Source: Rhyacophila brunnea | Lineage: Eukaryota > Arthropoda > Insecta > Trichoptera > Rhyacophilidae | DNA length: 64,000 nucleotides | Direction of reading: 5' to 3' | Assembly: GCA_022495005.1 (NCBI GenBank) | Contig: JAGYXB010001414.1 | Coordinates: forward strand, 1,426,001-1,490,000 | Shown: positions 11,650-22,318 of the stretch, piece by piece | Layout: the number at the start of each line of letters is the position of its first letter | Numbering within the stretch: the stretch's first letter is position 1 | Notes under the pieces: model-generated | What the model saw: only the letters and a program-made list of their open reading frames with translations | The model's database searches: none | Told to the model about the DNA's origin: nothing | Position numbers and translations under genes: made by a program

Positions 11650-12020
11650 AGATTAATAAATTATTATTTTTACTATTAATCCTACTAGGTTAGGTTAGGT
11701 ACCTACCTATCGATTACAGTTGTGGGTTAAAAAAAAACCAAGTTACTTACGTAGGTACTAACCTACCTACCGATGGCGTGCGGTGTTTTTTGAGATCGGG
11801 CATGCTCTCCTTTTCGTATAAGTAAGTACATACCTATCTATCTATTTACATCATAAGGAGTTAACTTGTTTGTCACACTGGTTATTCCAATTTTGAAAAA
11901 CATTATTTCTAAGTAGGTAGGTAAGTAAATAAGTACCTACCTACTGAAATTTTTCAAAATGTTTGTCAATAATTATTGTAAGTGTCCGTTTATGTCGTCC
12001 GCGCCGTCTTGTCTTTTGAA
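11650..12020. other. Unassigned DNA with TACC palindromes
   Basis: Only TAGGTA/TACCTA blocks (about 11690-11775 and 11910-11945) are visible, with no coding sequence. Confidence 0.4.
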
Positions 12021-12024
12021 CATG

Positions 12025-12240
12025 CTGCATCAGAATATTAAAGCAATAATTGGATGCCCCAGATAGTTGCAACAATTTAAGAGTGCCACGGTTCAACCAG
12101 TGGCCACAGGCCTAGTGTATCGTTGAATGCCGAAAGGAGTGGGCTCAACCCATTGAGAAGGCTGTTCGTCAGCCAAATCACCCGGGTCACGATCCTCGGT
12201 CATGATCACCTAAATAAGACTAAGAGCAACTACTTAATAA
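12025..12240 (+). pseudogene. Possible RTE 3' tail
   Basis: GGTCACGATCCTCGGTCATG at 12186 matches the sequence that closes the RTE fragments near 3735 and 57340 (GGTCACGATCCTCAGCCAT). The GC-richer sequence upstream (from about 12060) is probably part of the same retroposed piece, but I cannot read a protein in it. Confidence 0.4.
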
Positions 12241-12424
12241 TTTTCCTTTTACTTGATTAATTTGTATTTGTGTGTGTTTTGATTTCTCGAGAAATCGACT
12301 CAGGTAGGTACCTACCCACCTAATCTGTGGGTAAAGGTTAGGTATTGTTTCCAGAAAATCCATTCAGAATCAAAGTCGAGAGCGTTTTTCAAATCGTGGT
12401 TTCGGTCGGCAGCTTACCCTAGTA

Positions 12425-13909
12425 CAGGGATGGCGAGCCTATGGCACGCGAGATGATTTTGCATGGCACGCCAATGTTTTATTTTGACGAGAAAAAAATG
12501 ACCCATTAAAAAATACAAAAGAGTTTTACTAATGACAACATAGCAGTGGCGAAGGGTGACTTTTTGAAAGAGGTAGGCTGTGGGAGTAACCATGCTTGTC
12601 AGATATATTTACGGGAAATAAGAAGATAACCCAATATTACTACTGATGAATAGGTACGCTAAAACGAAGAAATTTCAAAAGCTTAATTGGTTTGTTATAG
12701 GTAATTAGTTCATAAAAATAATCAATTAGTTTGAATTACTTATGAATTTTCCTAAACATTTATAAACGTAACATACGCTCAAAATATATTACCTATCATC
12801 TATGAAAATATCCGTTGTTGTATATGTATTATGTTCCATAACAATTTATAATTTAACCCGTAAAACTAGACATTTTAAAATACTTCTATATTTAAAACAC
12901 AGACTTGGGTAGGTACAATATCAGATATCTAAATTGTCTAATGAGTGAACTAATAAATAAATAAAAATCAGGAGATAAATTATTTTATATTTTTAACAAC
13001 AATCAATACATATTTATGTGATTGAATCCCATAGATATTATTTTTTAAATTATCTTCTTATTAATTATTTTGAATGAATGTGCTCTCGCGACGTAAGCGC
13101 CAACGAAACAGCTTGTACATTTGTATGCGGGACATTTTGAAATAATGAGAAAAAAACTTCATATTGAAAAACCCGTCGATTCACGCGAAAATAATCCTAT
13201 ACAATCGGTATGTTCTATTTTTTTTCGGGAGATTCCATAGATGGTGCTTATTGAAATATGGGAAAAGATCGTAAAATTATGACAATTATACGATAGATGT
13301 CTTTAGGCATATTGAATATAGGTATTATTATTTGTGATTATATAAATACGTCAACATGAAAATATAAATTATTTTTCTTAAGAAGGTAGGCTTTAAATAA
13401 TCGCCTAGTATGGAGTCTTCGCCACTGCGACATGCCATGCGTATTTTCTTCTAAATATTATTTAATACTTAATATTATTAGTTTTTTTTACGAATATCAT
13501 TTACCTATCGATGCGCAAACGGAAACAACGAATTGCGAAAATGACAGATCGCATTGTATAAAAAATAGCATGCAAATACTAAAAATTTCAAGAATAAACA
13601 TTACGCTTGCAAAATTAATGTGAATAGGTATATCATTTTATAGGTCGGTCCTTAGCCTTTGTGCGTCATACATAATATTATCGCACTGACCTCATCAGGC
13701 GGCGGAAGAAGCCGTCTCGTGAACCTCTGATTTTGATCGATATACAATGCTTGAGACCAATCAGGCAATCAAAATTGAAAATATTCCATCAACAAACCTG
13801 ATAACTTTTTTAACAGAGTCCCTATGAAAAACTGCTCGGCACGTCAGACAGCCGAAAAATAATATTTGAAAAATTTTAGCACGCGTATTTAAAAGGTTCG
13901 CCCTTCCTG
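12425..13909. mobile_element. hAT-like element, 1485 bp, hosting a nested hAT-like element
   Basis: The ends CAGGGATGGCGAGCCTATGG (12425) and GGTTCGCCCTTCCTG (ending 13909) are imperfect inverted copies. They are flanked by an exact 8-bp duplication CCCTAGTA (12417-12424 and 13910-13917), diagnostic of hAT-type integration. Internal subterminal sequences GGCACGC and GCACGCG support this. Without the nested element at 12544-13427 it would be about 0.6 kb, so it is non-autonomous. No transposase is readable. Confidence 0.85.
12544..13427. mobile_element. CAGTGGCGAAG-family hAT MITE, copy 1 (884 bp)
   Basis: It starts CAGTGGCGAAGGGTGAC and ends GGAGTCTTCGCCACTG. The flanking 8-mers CAACATAG and CGACATGC agree at only 5 positions, so the duplication has decayed. 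The body is the reverse complement of 40068-40944 over essentially its full length; for example AACACAGACTTGG here pairs with TAAGTCTGTGTTTT there. It sits inside the older 12425-13909 element. Confidence 0.85.
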
Positions 13910-13917
13910 CCCTAGTA

Positions 13918-14842
13918 CCTACCTACCCAACAATTCCTCAACAATCTCATTGATGATTTTTCAGGAAAAGAGAATTCTCGAAATATCGCCCAATTACTAA
14001 GTAATTTCTCGAGATTCGAGATTTGCCTTTTCACAACCTCTACCTACTACCGCGTTTGGTCATTTTCGACTACGTATTTAAAGGGTTGGGTCAGTTGGGT
14101 GTGTCAATTAATGGCACTTGATTCGTATTCGTACACACGGGCTGCCGCAAAAATGAGAGAATGAGCAGCTGTGAATCCCCGTGTTTTAATCTAAGGCTTA
14201 GTTTCCCATTATCGTCACGCAGTAAGCTCTTTGCATATTAGGAGAGTAGTTTGACACTTAGTGCAATGATTCATGAGGGCCCAAAAAAATACCAAAACGA
14301 GTGTCCTCAGCTAATTGTATTAATTAATATAGGTAGGTACCTACCTAACACCTTTGATCAAGTCGGTAAATGACAATAAGAGATTGTGCTAGATCACTGT
14401 CAGTTTTGATACTGAATTCTGAATAGTCTCTTTAAGTTACACAACTACATAAGTAGACCTATGCTCGAATTCCATATTTGAAATCGTCCAATGCGAATGA
14501 AACGTTTCCCGCGTTTCTCTTGTGGCGCGGGTTAATTCGAATCTCGATCCGCAGCACAATACAAAATAACTCAAATTTAAGCATTATAGTTGCTATATTT
14601 AGGTAGTTAGATAAGTATGAGATGAGTAGGTAGATAGGTAGGTACTTACTTATTTGTCTTCATTAAACTACATACCTATACAATAATTATTGCAGATCAT
14701 TAAACCCTGCCTAAACATCATCATTTCTTATCTAAATCTTTTTGAAGTTATACCTACTTCTTTGGCGCGTTTGGGAAATCAGATCAGAGTGTATTTTGGC
14801 GTGTGACATGTAGGTAACACATAATTTATTTATTCACACGAA
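13918..14842. other. Unassigned DNA
   Basis: TACC palindromes lie near 14330-14345 and 14595-14655. There is no recognisable gene or element end. Confidence 0.4.
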
Positions 14843-14925
14843 AAAAACGCACTCGATTGGATTCGAACCACCGATTGTTCGGTTATCAGCCGAACGCACT
14901 ACCTTTACGCTACATGATACTGCAA
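14843..14925 (-). repeat. tRNA-like pol III promoter unit (tRNA pseudogene or SINE head)
   Basis: On the minus strand the order is an A-box-like TAGCGTAAAGGTAGTGC, a 5-bp anticodon-like stem TTCGG/CCGAA with loop CTGATAA, a B box GGTTCGAATCC and a poly-T stretch that could terminate pol III. The acceptor arms do not pair (the 7 nt before the D arm do not complement CGAGTGC), so a working tRNA is unlikely. The GAT anticodon reading should not be taken as functional. Confidence 0.55.
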
Positions 14926-14939
14926 TCGTGACGATTATA

Positions 14940-15858
14940 CAGTACTTAAGTATAATATTATAGTTTAGAATTGTTCCGTTGCCTAGGCAGCGAGTTTAAT
15001 ATTGTCTGCCATTTGCAATTCCTTACGTAAACAAACGATTAAACGCCAGATTGACATTTGGTACTTTAAAAATAAAAACAACGAGATACCATTTTAGTTA
15101 TAATTCAGTAGATTAAACTAATATAAGTTAAAGTGTATAGAAATAAACCAACGGCGTTCCAATAAGCGGTCGTTTTTCTTGATTGTGTAATTTAACAAGA
15201 TAATCTAATAATATAATTAAAATGATAAAGGTAATCTAATAAAGAATCTAGTTTATCACAAGTTTTGTTTTTGTTTTGTTACGCCAAAGAAGTATAACTT
15301 CTAACGCACGTACCTACCTACATAATGTACACACACGGCTTTTTTTATATAAAAAGCGTCCACCAAAGTATGCCTGCCGCTGCCAGATGACTCAAAAGAT
15401 ATCTAGATATCTATCAGTAAACTTGAAATAAGTTTAAATACTCGCGTCCTGCGTCTATGTGAGGAAAGAGTCGAAGTGGAATTATCTATTGCAGGATAAA
15501 AATGCGATCAAGGTGAAAGGGGAAGGTAATCCTTGGGGAATGAGCAATGTCATCCCTTTTTGCGTCGCTAGAATATTAATGCGGGATCCAAGAAAAAGCC
15601 CGAGTTTTCTTTTGACACCGTCCTAGTATCCAGTAGGTACCACCTACATAGGTAGGTACGAGTACCTATCTTAAGCTACCTATCTAGCTAGCTGCTAGAG
15701 TGCAAGAGCTAGACCAAGGTTATACAGATAGATCTTATACCATACTAATATGCACAATACGTACCTACATAGTACTTAGGTACAATGTACCTAATTACTA
15801 CCATCCCTAATAGGAATAGGTTGTTAGTCAGTTTAGTTAGTTTGTAAAAAGGGTCCAC
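14940..15858. other. Unassigned DNA
   Basis: Several TACC palindromes cluster at 15630-15790. Nothing else was recognised. Confidence 0.4.
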
Positions 15859-16259
15859 CATGGCCCCCACAAAGGTTGGGCTGACAAGGCTCTAGCCTAG
15901 GGGCCCGGGCTCAGGAAGGGCCCCGGCGTGGTGAATCGACCAGATAAGTGATTTAAACACACATTAAAAATTCTCTTGAATAGTAAAAAAAATCGCCTGC
16001 GGCGCTATTTATCTTCAATATTATTATTATTTAAAATTATGTGGTTGTATGAAACAATTTTTAATTGTGTATCGATACTTGACAACTCCATAATTCAAAT
16101 AGATTAATTCAAATAAACAAAAAACACTAAAACACATTAATTTTACCGCGTAGGTACTGTAACTGTAGAGCGTCACACTGCCTTTATCTTTATAGCGATA
16201 GGTAGGGGGCCTGTCAAAGATCATAGCCTGGAGGCCCGCTTCAGGGTGTGGGGGCCATG
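15859..16259. mobile_element. CATGGCCCCCAC-family MITE, copy A (401 bp)
   Basis: It begins CATGGCCCCCACAAAGGTTG and ends GGTGTGGGGGCCATG. It is flanked by an exact 8-bp duplication GGGTCCAC (15851-15858 and 16260-16267). The internal landmarks shared by the family are present: GCTCTAGCCT, CCGGG, GGCGTGG, TCGACCAGATAAGTGA near the left, and GTCACACTGCCTTT with GATAGGTAGGGGG near the right. There is no coding capacity. The 8-bp duplication suggests hAT mobilisation. Confidence 0.9.
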
Positions 16260-17000
16260 GGGTCCACAGTTAAGTAGTTGACATTGCATTTTTTTCTATG
16301 GGGTAGGTAGTATGATTTATGGATTCAAGTACCTATCTAGTCCCAAGACTCCAAAAGTGGGTGGTAGGCATCGTTCCATCGCTGTTATTTAATGATAGTA
16401 TGTTTTTCACATCACTCCTCTCGGAGATAGGACATACCTATTAGGTGGTTATTGATAAACACTAAAATACGTACTTATCTTCTTTTCGTATACTTTGGGA
16501 TGCGATAGAACGGGACGGATATAGTAATCCCACTCGACGTAAAATTTCACTTGCGTGCTCGCGTTAGTCGCACTTGACCTTCACCTTCCGAGAAATGAGT
16601 AGAAGAATTGTGCATGTTATGGTTTCGTGCATTCGAGCAAAACTAACATCTGGCAAAGGAAACTTTCTTTTACAATATTTTTGTGTGAGGACTGTGCGGG
16701 GGATGAAAACATGTGTGCGGACATATTTTAGTAGGTGTGCGCGCGCACACGCGCACACCTTACAGGGAACATTGGTGGTAGGTACCAAGAATCTTAGATA
16801 ATAATTAGTCACGTTCAAGGAACACGTTATAGGTACTTATTAGCTAATCCTGTTCTGTCCTGATCATATTTCCTTGATGGAAATAGTAGATAATACTGAT
16901 AATAGGTAGATAAGTATGAGTAAGTAGGTACCTATCTACCTAATAAGTAGTATCGAATATTTTTCTGTGGTCGAACTGTTGAATGATCAGTCTGTCCTCA
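16260..17000. other. Unassigned DNA with a dispersed repeat and an alternating-purine hairpin
   Basis: Positions 16443-16496 repeat 4299-4354. Positions 16734-16758 read AGGTGTGCGCGCGCACACGC and continue into the complementary arm: an inverted repeat of alternating purines and pyrimidines. Opposing open frames at 16564-16818 cross this hairpin and show no family resemblance. Confidence 0.5.
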
Positions 17001-18318
17001 TTGCTGAGGATCGTGAACTCCATTTGAATATAATTAGTAGGCTATATATATAGGTACCTATCTACCTACTGGTGTGACTACCTACCTCACCTTCTGCAAT
17101 GATTTTGCACTCTACAGTGTAACTAACTTTTGAAGAGGGCAGTTTGGCTTCTTTCATCTGCAACATTCTTACGCAACTTCTCCGTCCTTCGCCTCTGTTG
17201 GTGACCATGTAGGTATATAACTGAGTAGGTACCTATCCACATTAAATGCATGTACCTAAGTCTATGAAGGTACTTTATTCAGGAACGTAGGAGGTAGGTA
17301 CCTACCTACCTAGGAACCTAGGTACCTACCTCCTTATTTGTAGCTGTGTGTTTTATCATGAACAGCTGCTTGTCTTATCACAGTTATCATTTACCTACCT
17401 ATCATCCTTATTTCGATAAATTTATCATCAAATAAATCACTTTATAATCTCAACAATAACAAAGACCATATTCGCTTCGCGCCTTTTCTCATCCGGTCGA
17501 TAGCTTTGCGTTTGCGCGCAGCCGAATTCACGGAATTCCCGCTTATCAAGAGACTGGTGGCGCCATCTCTTGCGGTGTGAGATTCCGAGCCTCAGTCACA
17601 ACTTTCATGTGGTAAATAATCCTGTCCACGTGGGCGATTTTTCGCGCGCAAATTTACTGCGCACACGTTTTGCGCTTGTGTGGAATGTGACGACCTATTA
17701 GGCGTCAAAGTGAAGTTTTCAAGTAGGGGTGCAAATTATAGTGGCAGGATAATAAATAGACGAACCAGTAGTGTGTGTAGATAGTTAAGTATGTTAGGTC
17801 TGAACCTACACAGATAACTCGAAAAAGTATATCCAAAAGTCATTACTATTTAGTTTTATATGTAGGTAGAGGAAAGGAAGCATATTCGGAATACTGTTGG
17901 CAATTCGAAATACCGCCGTATGTCTTGCTAGGACAGCGAGATATACCGGTAATATTTTATAAGTATCGTACGCCATGACTGTAAGCAATGTAAGCCTTGA
18001 ATTCAATCGATATAGCAGTTTTCCTGTGTTTTTGGATGAATGCTCACGTGTTTTGAGAAGTTGCTCCTGTCGAAACTTTTTCGTTAAGTTTGTAATCCGG
18101 TGTTATCGCCTTATATTGCAATGTTTTTCATTCTACATAATATGAAAGCACATTAAAAAGTGTTATATTTTTATAGTTTGGCTTCTATTTTTGCATTTTG
18201 TATCACGTTGACATGTGATGTGAACATGATCCTGATGTTGCTAATTCGGCATAAAGAGGATATACTATTCCAAATTATATTCCATTTTTAATTATTACTC
18301 GTATTCCATTTTACAGAG
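17001..18318. other. Unassigned DNA with a possible RTE tail and a TACC palindrome block
   Basis: CCTCATTGCTGAGGATCGTG at 16997-17016, minus strand, resembles the CACGATCCTCAGC motif closing the RTE tails. A dense TAGGTACCTACCTACCTAGG cluster lies at 17290-17332. A CpG-richer patch lies near 17505-17700. No gene was recognised. Confidence 0.4.
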
Positions 18319-18693
18319 ATGTCATCACAAAATTTGTACAAGAAAGGGAAGAAGTGGGATTCGGAAAACATGGCTGAAGCTATTACTGATGTTCGTAATA
18401 AAAAGAAGGGATATTTAAAGGCAGCTAAATACTACAAAGTCCCACGATAATGCTACAGAGTCTGATTCTTCTGTATCAGAAATAATTGATTACGACAGTT
18501 CTTCTTCTGACTTAGTCATCCCTCATGGAACTGAGAAGCCAAGTGATGAAGATGCAGTGTGCTTATTCTGCCATGGTCCTTTCTGTTAGGACGTAAGGGG
18601 AGGACTTTGGGTGAAGTATCTAATGTGTAACCTCTAGGTAATGAATGTGCCGGATGCGAGACAGAAGATTATATTTGCGATTACTGCATATAA
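18319..18693 (+). pseudogene. Pipsqueak-HTH transposase relic with N and C termini joined
   Basis: An ATG at 18319 opens MSSQNLYKKGKKWDSENMAE, then AITDVRNKKKGYLKAAKYYK, VPR and a stop at 18448: a clear HTH_psq DNA-binding domain, normally the N terminus of a Tigger-like transposase. In a shifted frame the sequence moves at once to DSSVSEIIDYDSSSSDLVIP, then EDAVCLFCHGPFC and, after further frame breaks, NECAGCETEDYICDYC with a stop at 18691-18693. Those are the acidic linker and Cys-rich tail of the same protein class. The whole DDE catalytic core is missing, so this is an internally deleted copy. The element's outer ends were not located. Confidence 0.85.
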
Positions 18694-19235
18694 TAAGCAG
18701 GACACAACATTATTACTTTATTCCTTCCCCGACCATCCTTTTCACTTTCCACTACCCACCTATCTTTCCTCCCTCCTACAATATGGGTCTCCTCAAGATC
18801 CAGGTTCCCTGCTTCCTCTCCCTAGATAAATCCTCCACACAGTATCATCACAGGTTGAGGGAAGCCTCAGTGCCTCCTGTGCGGAGTTAATACAAATAAT
18901 GATTGCATACTGTTAAAAATGAATATAATTTGGAATTTCGAATTCCGAATTATATGTATTTTTTGGAAAAACACATTTTTTCTCATATTTGTAATTTTTA
19001 TTTTTCATAAATACTGTTAATTTTTTTTATTACCGCACGCATTTCATAATAAACCATTTGTGTATCTAAGTTTTTGCATAGTTTTATTTATTCAATCTCC
19101 TTTAGGTATCTTATCTTCTGCACTCTAAAATATAAATGGTACCTATTCCGAATAATATGCTTTTTTTCCTCTATGAAGTTATAAGTTTCAATGTTGTTTT
19201 GAGATAATCGCAAAAAACCACCAAGCACTTTTAGG
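18694..19235. other. Unassigned AT-rich DNA
   Basis: This may be the 3' flank of the transposase relic. The open frames at 18641-18890 overlap its Cys-rich tail and are shadows. No ends could be paired. Confidence 0.35.
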
Positions 19236-19350
19236 CAGTGTCGTCCGTAGACAAAATGCCGCCCCATTTTTATACCGTATTTTTTATCATCCTTTCATGA
19301 CTCCAATATCTAAGAAATGTGTATGGATACATATTACTAACAAAATATAA
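19236..19350 (+). mobile_element. Truncated copy of the CA(A/G)TG(A/T)CGTCC hAT-like element
   Basis: CAGTGTCGTCCGTAGACAAA, then ATGCCGCCCC and the TTTTTTATCATCCTTTCATG segment, matches the left part of the intact element at 46174-46591, including GACTCCAATATCTAAGAAAT. Similarity stops near 19350 and the right end is absent. Confidence 0.75.
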
Positions 19351-19801
19351 TATACCACTAAATCTAATTTAAACGGCAACTCTTCTCCAATAGACAATAT
19401 TGCGAGTCCACGGTTTCAGATACAAAAAAAGACACCTGATTGACAACATTAAAAACTCGCGAGTGACTGGCAAAAATATTTGGATAAATTAATTATGTAA
19501 ATATCGTACACCTAGTACAGGACTATCGCAAGTCCTAAAACGTCAAGAATAAGATTATTACACAGCAACATGAACAATTTGAATGTCTTTATTGTGCAAG
19601 ACAATCGTAGCTCTAGGTGGCCTGCAGGCGTAGGTATTTCAGTTACAATAATAGTCTAATCCTGCATTTTTATTCAAATCTTCTCAGTGCAAGACTATCA
19701 CTTTATGACATACGATAGTATTGTACTGATTTAAATGTAGGTATGATTTATATTTTTTGTATCATGTCAATGCTCCCAACTGTCATTTTTGGTCATTCAT
19801 A

Positions 19802-19922
19802 TGCCGGGTCCACACTGGCAACATGTCGCGCGACAATCTCGTTAAATTTTACGATAATTATCATACTTATCCTACAATTTAACGAGGTTGTCGCGCGACA
19901 TGCTGCCAGTGTGGACCCGGCA
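19802..19922. mobile_element. TGCCGGGTCCACACTGGCAAC palindromic MITE, copy 1 (121 bp)
   Basis: The arms TGCCGGGTCCACACTGGCAA and the matching complement at the right end pair for about 50 bp, including a CGCGCGACA variant core and TCGTTAAATTTTACGATAAT. Flanks are ATA and TTA, one mismatch from a TWA duplication. There is no coding capacity. The related copies at 26483 and 61627 support a PIF/Harbinger-like 3-bp target. Confidence 0.85.
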
Positions 19923-20017
19923 TTATGTATCGTCATTTAGAGATGTTGTGAATTTGATATTGGGTTGCATTTTGCATTAATTGAGTTTATCGATAGTTAG
20001 ATTATTTCAATTGAAAA

Positions 20018-20740
20018 ATGAATAATTTACCGAGCAAACCGTCAACTTGCGTGCAAAAGATGATGTATATTGCTTTTGCGACATCGAATAATACAAACAC
20101 TTCTCTAGGAACATCTTCAATTGATCAACAGGTGGGTACCTAATACAAAACAGTTGTGTCACTTGTATTCAACGTAGGTATAAATGCAGTGTTTTTTTTA
20201 TCTCATTAGTTATGTATTTATTTATCTAGAGATTAAATATTTAAAATTTCTAAGCCATCTAAAAGAAATCGTTTCTATGTGTTGAACATCGGTCCCCAAT
20301 TTGAAACCACATAGGTAGGAACAGTAATACATAAATACAAATTAGGGACCGATTCATTTTGTTGAGTAAATAATACTACTTTATTAATTGACATGTGGAA
20401 TCCTTAGATACCGTCACTATTAAAAGTTAGCCATATTCCTGACCATCGGAATGAATCTAACTTATCTGCGAATCTAGGAATAGATGATAGAGCTTATTTC
20501 CTCTGAAATTGGATTCCAATCTGACAATAGTTTAATTGACGATATTTCTGATATCATTCAGTCTCAAAGCTGAAGAAGGTCTACAGATTTTGTTCCAAAT
20601 CACTTCAGCACAATCAGCTTCAAATCCCAGACGAGTCTCAAAACCCATGGCATATTATAACGAAGTTCGTCGAAAAAATAAAATTAAGAAGGCCGTCATC
20701 ATAGATTAGAAAATAGAAATATTAATAATATAAACTGAAT
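20018..20740 (+). other. Possible decayed exon or pseudogene, unrecognised
   Basis: An ATG at about 20018 opens about 38 codons (MNNLPSKPSTCVQKMMYIAF onward) that end in CAACAG followed by GTGGGT, which looks like a splice donor. Further on (about 20510-20720) two neighbouring frames give SDNSLIDDISDIIQSQS and then AEEGLQILFQITSAQSASNP with KPMAYYNEVRRKNKIKK and a stop, offset by one base. I recognise no family. It could be a dead gene fragment or chance. There is no supporting promoter or polyadenylation signal. Confidence 0.22.
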
Positions 20741-20907
20741 ACAGGCGCTGCACATAGGTCCAGCAAGTCGAGAAGTTCCACAACGGCTAGATATTGAAAT
20801 ATGATTGAAATAATTTATAGTTAAAATTACACCTGTCATACCTATTTACCTATATTATTCTTTCTTTTGACCATATCCTATCCTAATAAGACAAGTAATA
20901 TTATGGG

Positions 20908-21029
20908 CATGCCACCCACAAGGGGGGGGGTGTGTCAAAGCTCTAGCCTGGGGGCCCGGTCTTAAGAGGGCCCGGCGTGGCGGGTCGACTAGTTAAGTGA
21001 GAAAAAACACACACCACAGATTTGACCTA
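20908..21029 (+). mobile_element. CATGGCCCCCAC-family MITE, left-end fragment
   Basis: CATGCCACCCACAAGG, then GCTCTAGCCTGGGGGCCCGG, GGCGTGGCGGGTCGACTAGT and TAAGTGAGA match the left 130 bp of the family. The match stops where the SINE begins (about 21030), so it is either 3'-truncated or replaced. Confidence 0.8.
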
Positions 21030-21197
21030 ACAGAAAAAAATGGATGTTAGCCACTTGCTCAACCTATTAGGTCTATAGTAGGTAATTACTCTGACTCCAA
21101 ACAAACATAAATGTGTAGGTATTTGACAGATCCTGAATTCGAACCTGGGACTCCACGACATTATAAGCCGACACGTAAGCCGTTCGGACATCGTGGA
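21030..21197 (-). repeat. tRNA-derived SINE, copy 1
   Basis: Read on the minus strand, it has a tRNA-like head (CACGATGTCCGAACGGCTTA as A-box region, GGTTCGAATTC as B box) followed by a body with AGTCAGAGTAATTACC, AATAGGTTGAGCAAGTGGCT and AACATCCATTTTTTTCTGTT. The same body sits beside the same kind of head at 59467-59625. Neither acceptor stem pairs. Pol III transcription and LINE-driven retroposition are inferred from the family type. Confidence 0.75.
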
Positions 21198-21855
21198 CAT
21201 TATATTACCTACTCACCAAACGAAGCAGGTACCTAAATGAGGCCCGTATTCCCAAAAATGATCACATAGGTAGGTAGGTAGACCCATAAACGTAAAAATT
21301 AGTTAAAAGTAGAAACAGTAAAAATAGAAACTTCAAAATCCTGGCAAAAACATACGAAAAAAGGTTCAAAAACGTATCTAACTCAAGTCCGCCCATACTC
21401 AGGTCGTGGCACTGAATTGCAAATTACGGTACTTCGTAGGTAGATACCTACGTTAGTTTTTAGTTATCTTCGAATGAAATGCGGTAACTTGTTCGTAATA
21501 AATGAAGATTTTCGATTGCATACCTACCTATTTCAAAAATCATCATTTTCTATAAATAGTTTACCATATTGCGTTCGAAGTAGGTAAGTAGGTAGGTACC
21601 TACCTACATAAATACGAGCACGACCATCGAAGTTTACAGTTTCGTGTTATGGCCTGTCTATAGAAGGCTCAGACCAAATAGTAGACATCGCTCTGAACCG
21701 TATGCCGGTACCTATGTGGTTTATCGTCCCTGCAAACTGTGACGTCCTGTATCCACTGAGGCAGCAGCTTATCGTCTATCATCATTGGGAAAGTTCTGTA
21801 GTGGCATCTCTAGCGTCACCTTCTTATTATTTTCTCTGCAGACGGCTCCGAAATC
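21198..21855. other. Unassigned DNA
   Basis: The open frame at 21702-21887 runs into the adjacent MITE and shows no known similarity. TACC palindromes lie at 21580-21605. Confidence 0.4.
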
Positions 21856-22318
21856 TAGTTGAACCCCGATCTACCGTTCTCGCATAAATCGTTTTCCCGC
21901 ACGGATCGTTAATTTTTGAAAGTCCCGCCAAACACCCATAAGAACAGTGTTAAATTAATAATCCCCCATTAACCGTTCCCCGATATATCGTTTTCCTCAT
22001 CTATCGTCTAAATATTATGGTCCCGTCACAAATAATTATTATCCCGATTGAAAGTTTTTGTTGAATATTTTTCATTCCGCTTCCGTCGCTTTGTTTGCAC
22101 AGGTCGGTTGGCGCTCAGACTTGCCTCGCATCTCGTATCACCAATTTTTATAAGTAGTTACTAAAAATTCCCCACGAAGAAACCTAGAACTCTAGCTAAG
22201 ACACTGAAAATAATTCAAGACGTCGAAAAAAATCCAGGAGAAAAACGAGTTTCATATATCCCACATTTATCGTTTATTTTTAGGGTCCCTTGAAAACCGT
22301 AGAATCGGGGTTTCACTG
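21856..22318. mobile_element. Possible TA-targeting MITE with AACCCCGAT ends
   Basis: The left end AGTTGAACCCCGATCTACCG is mirrored by CCGTAGAATCGGGGTTTCACTG at the right, an imperfect inverted repeat resembling pogo/mariner termini of the CAGTGAAACC type. ATCGTTTTCC motifs recur inside (around 21887 and 21980). The target duplication is unclear. Confidence 0.45.

Noticed and set aside
14843..14925. Functional tRNA-Ile (GAT)
   Set aside because: The acceptor strands do not pair, so only a tRNA-like unit is reported.
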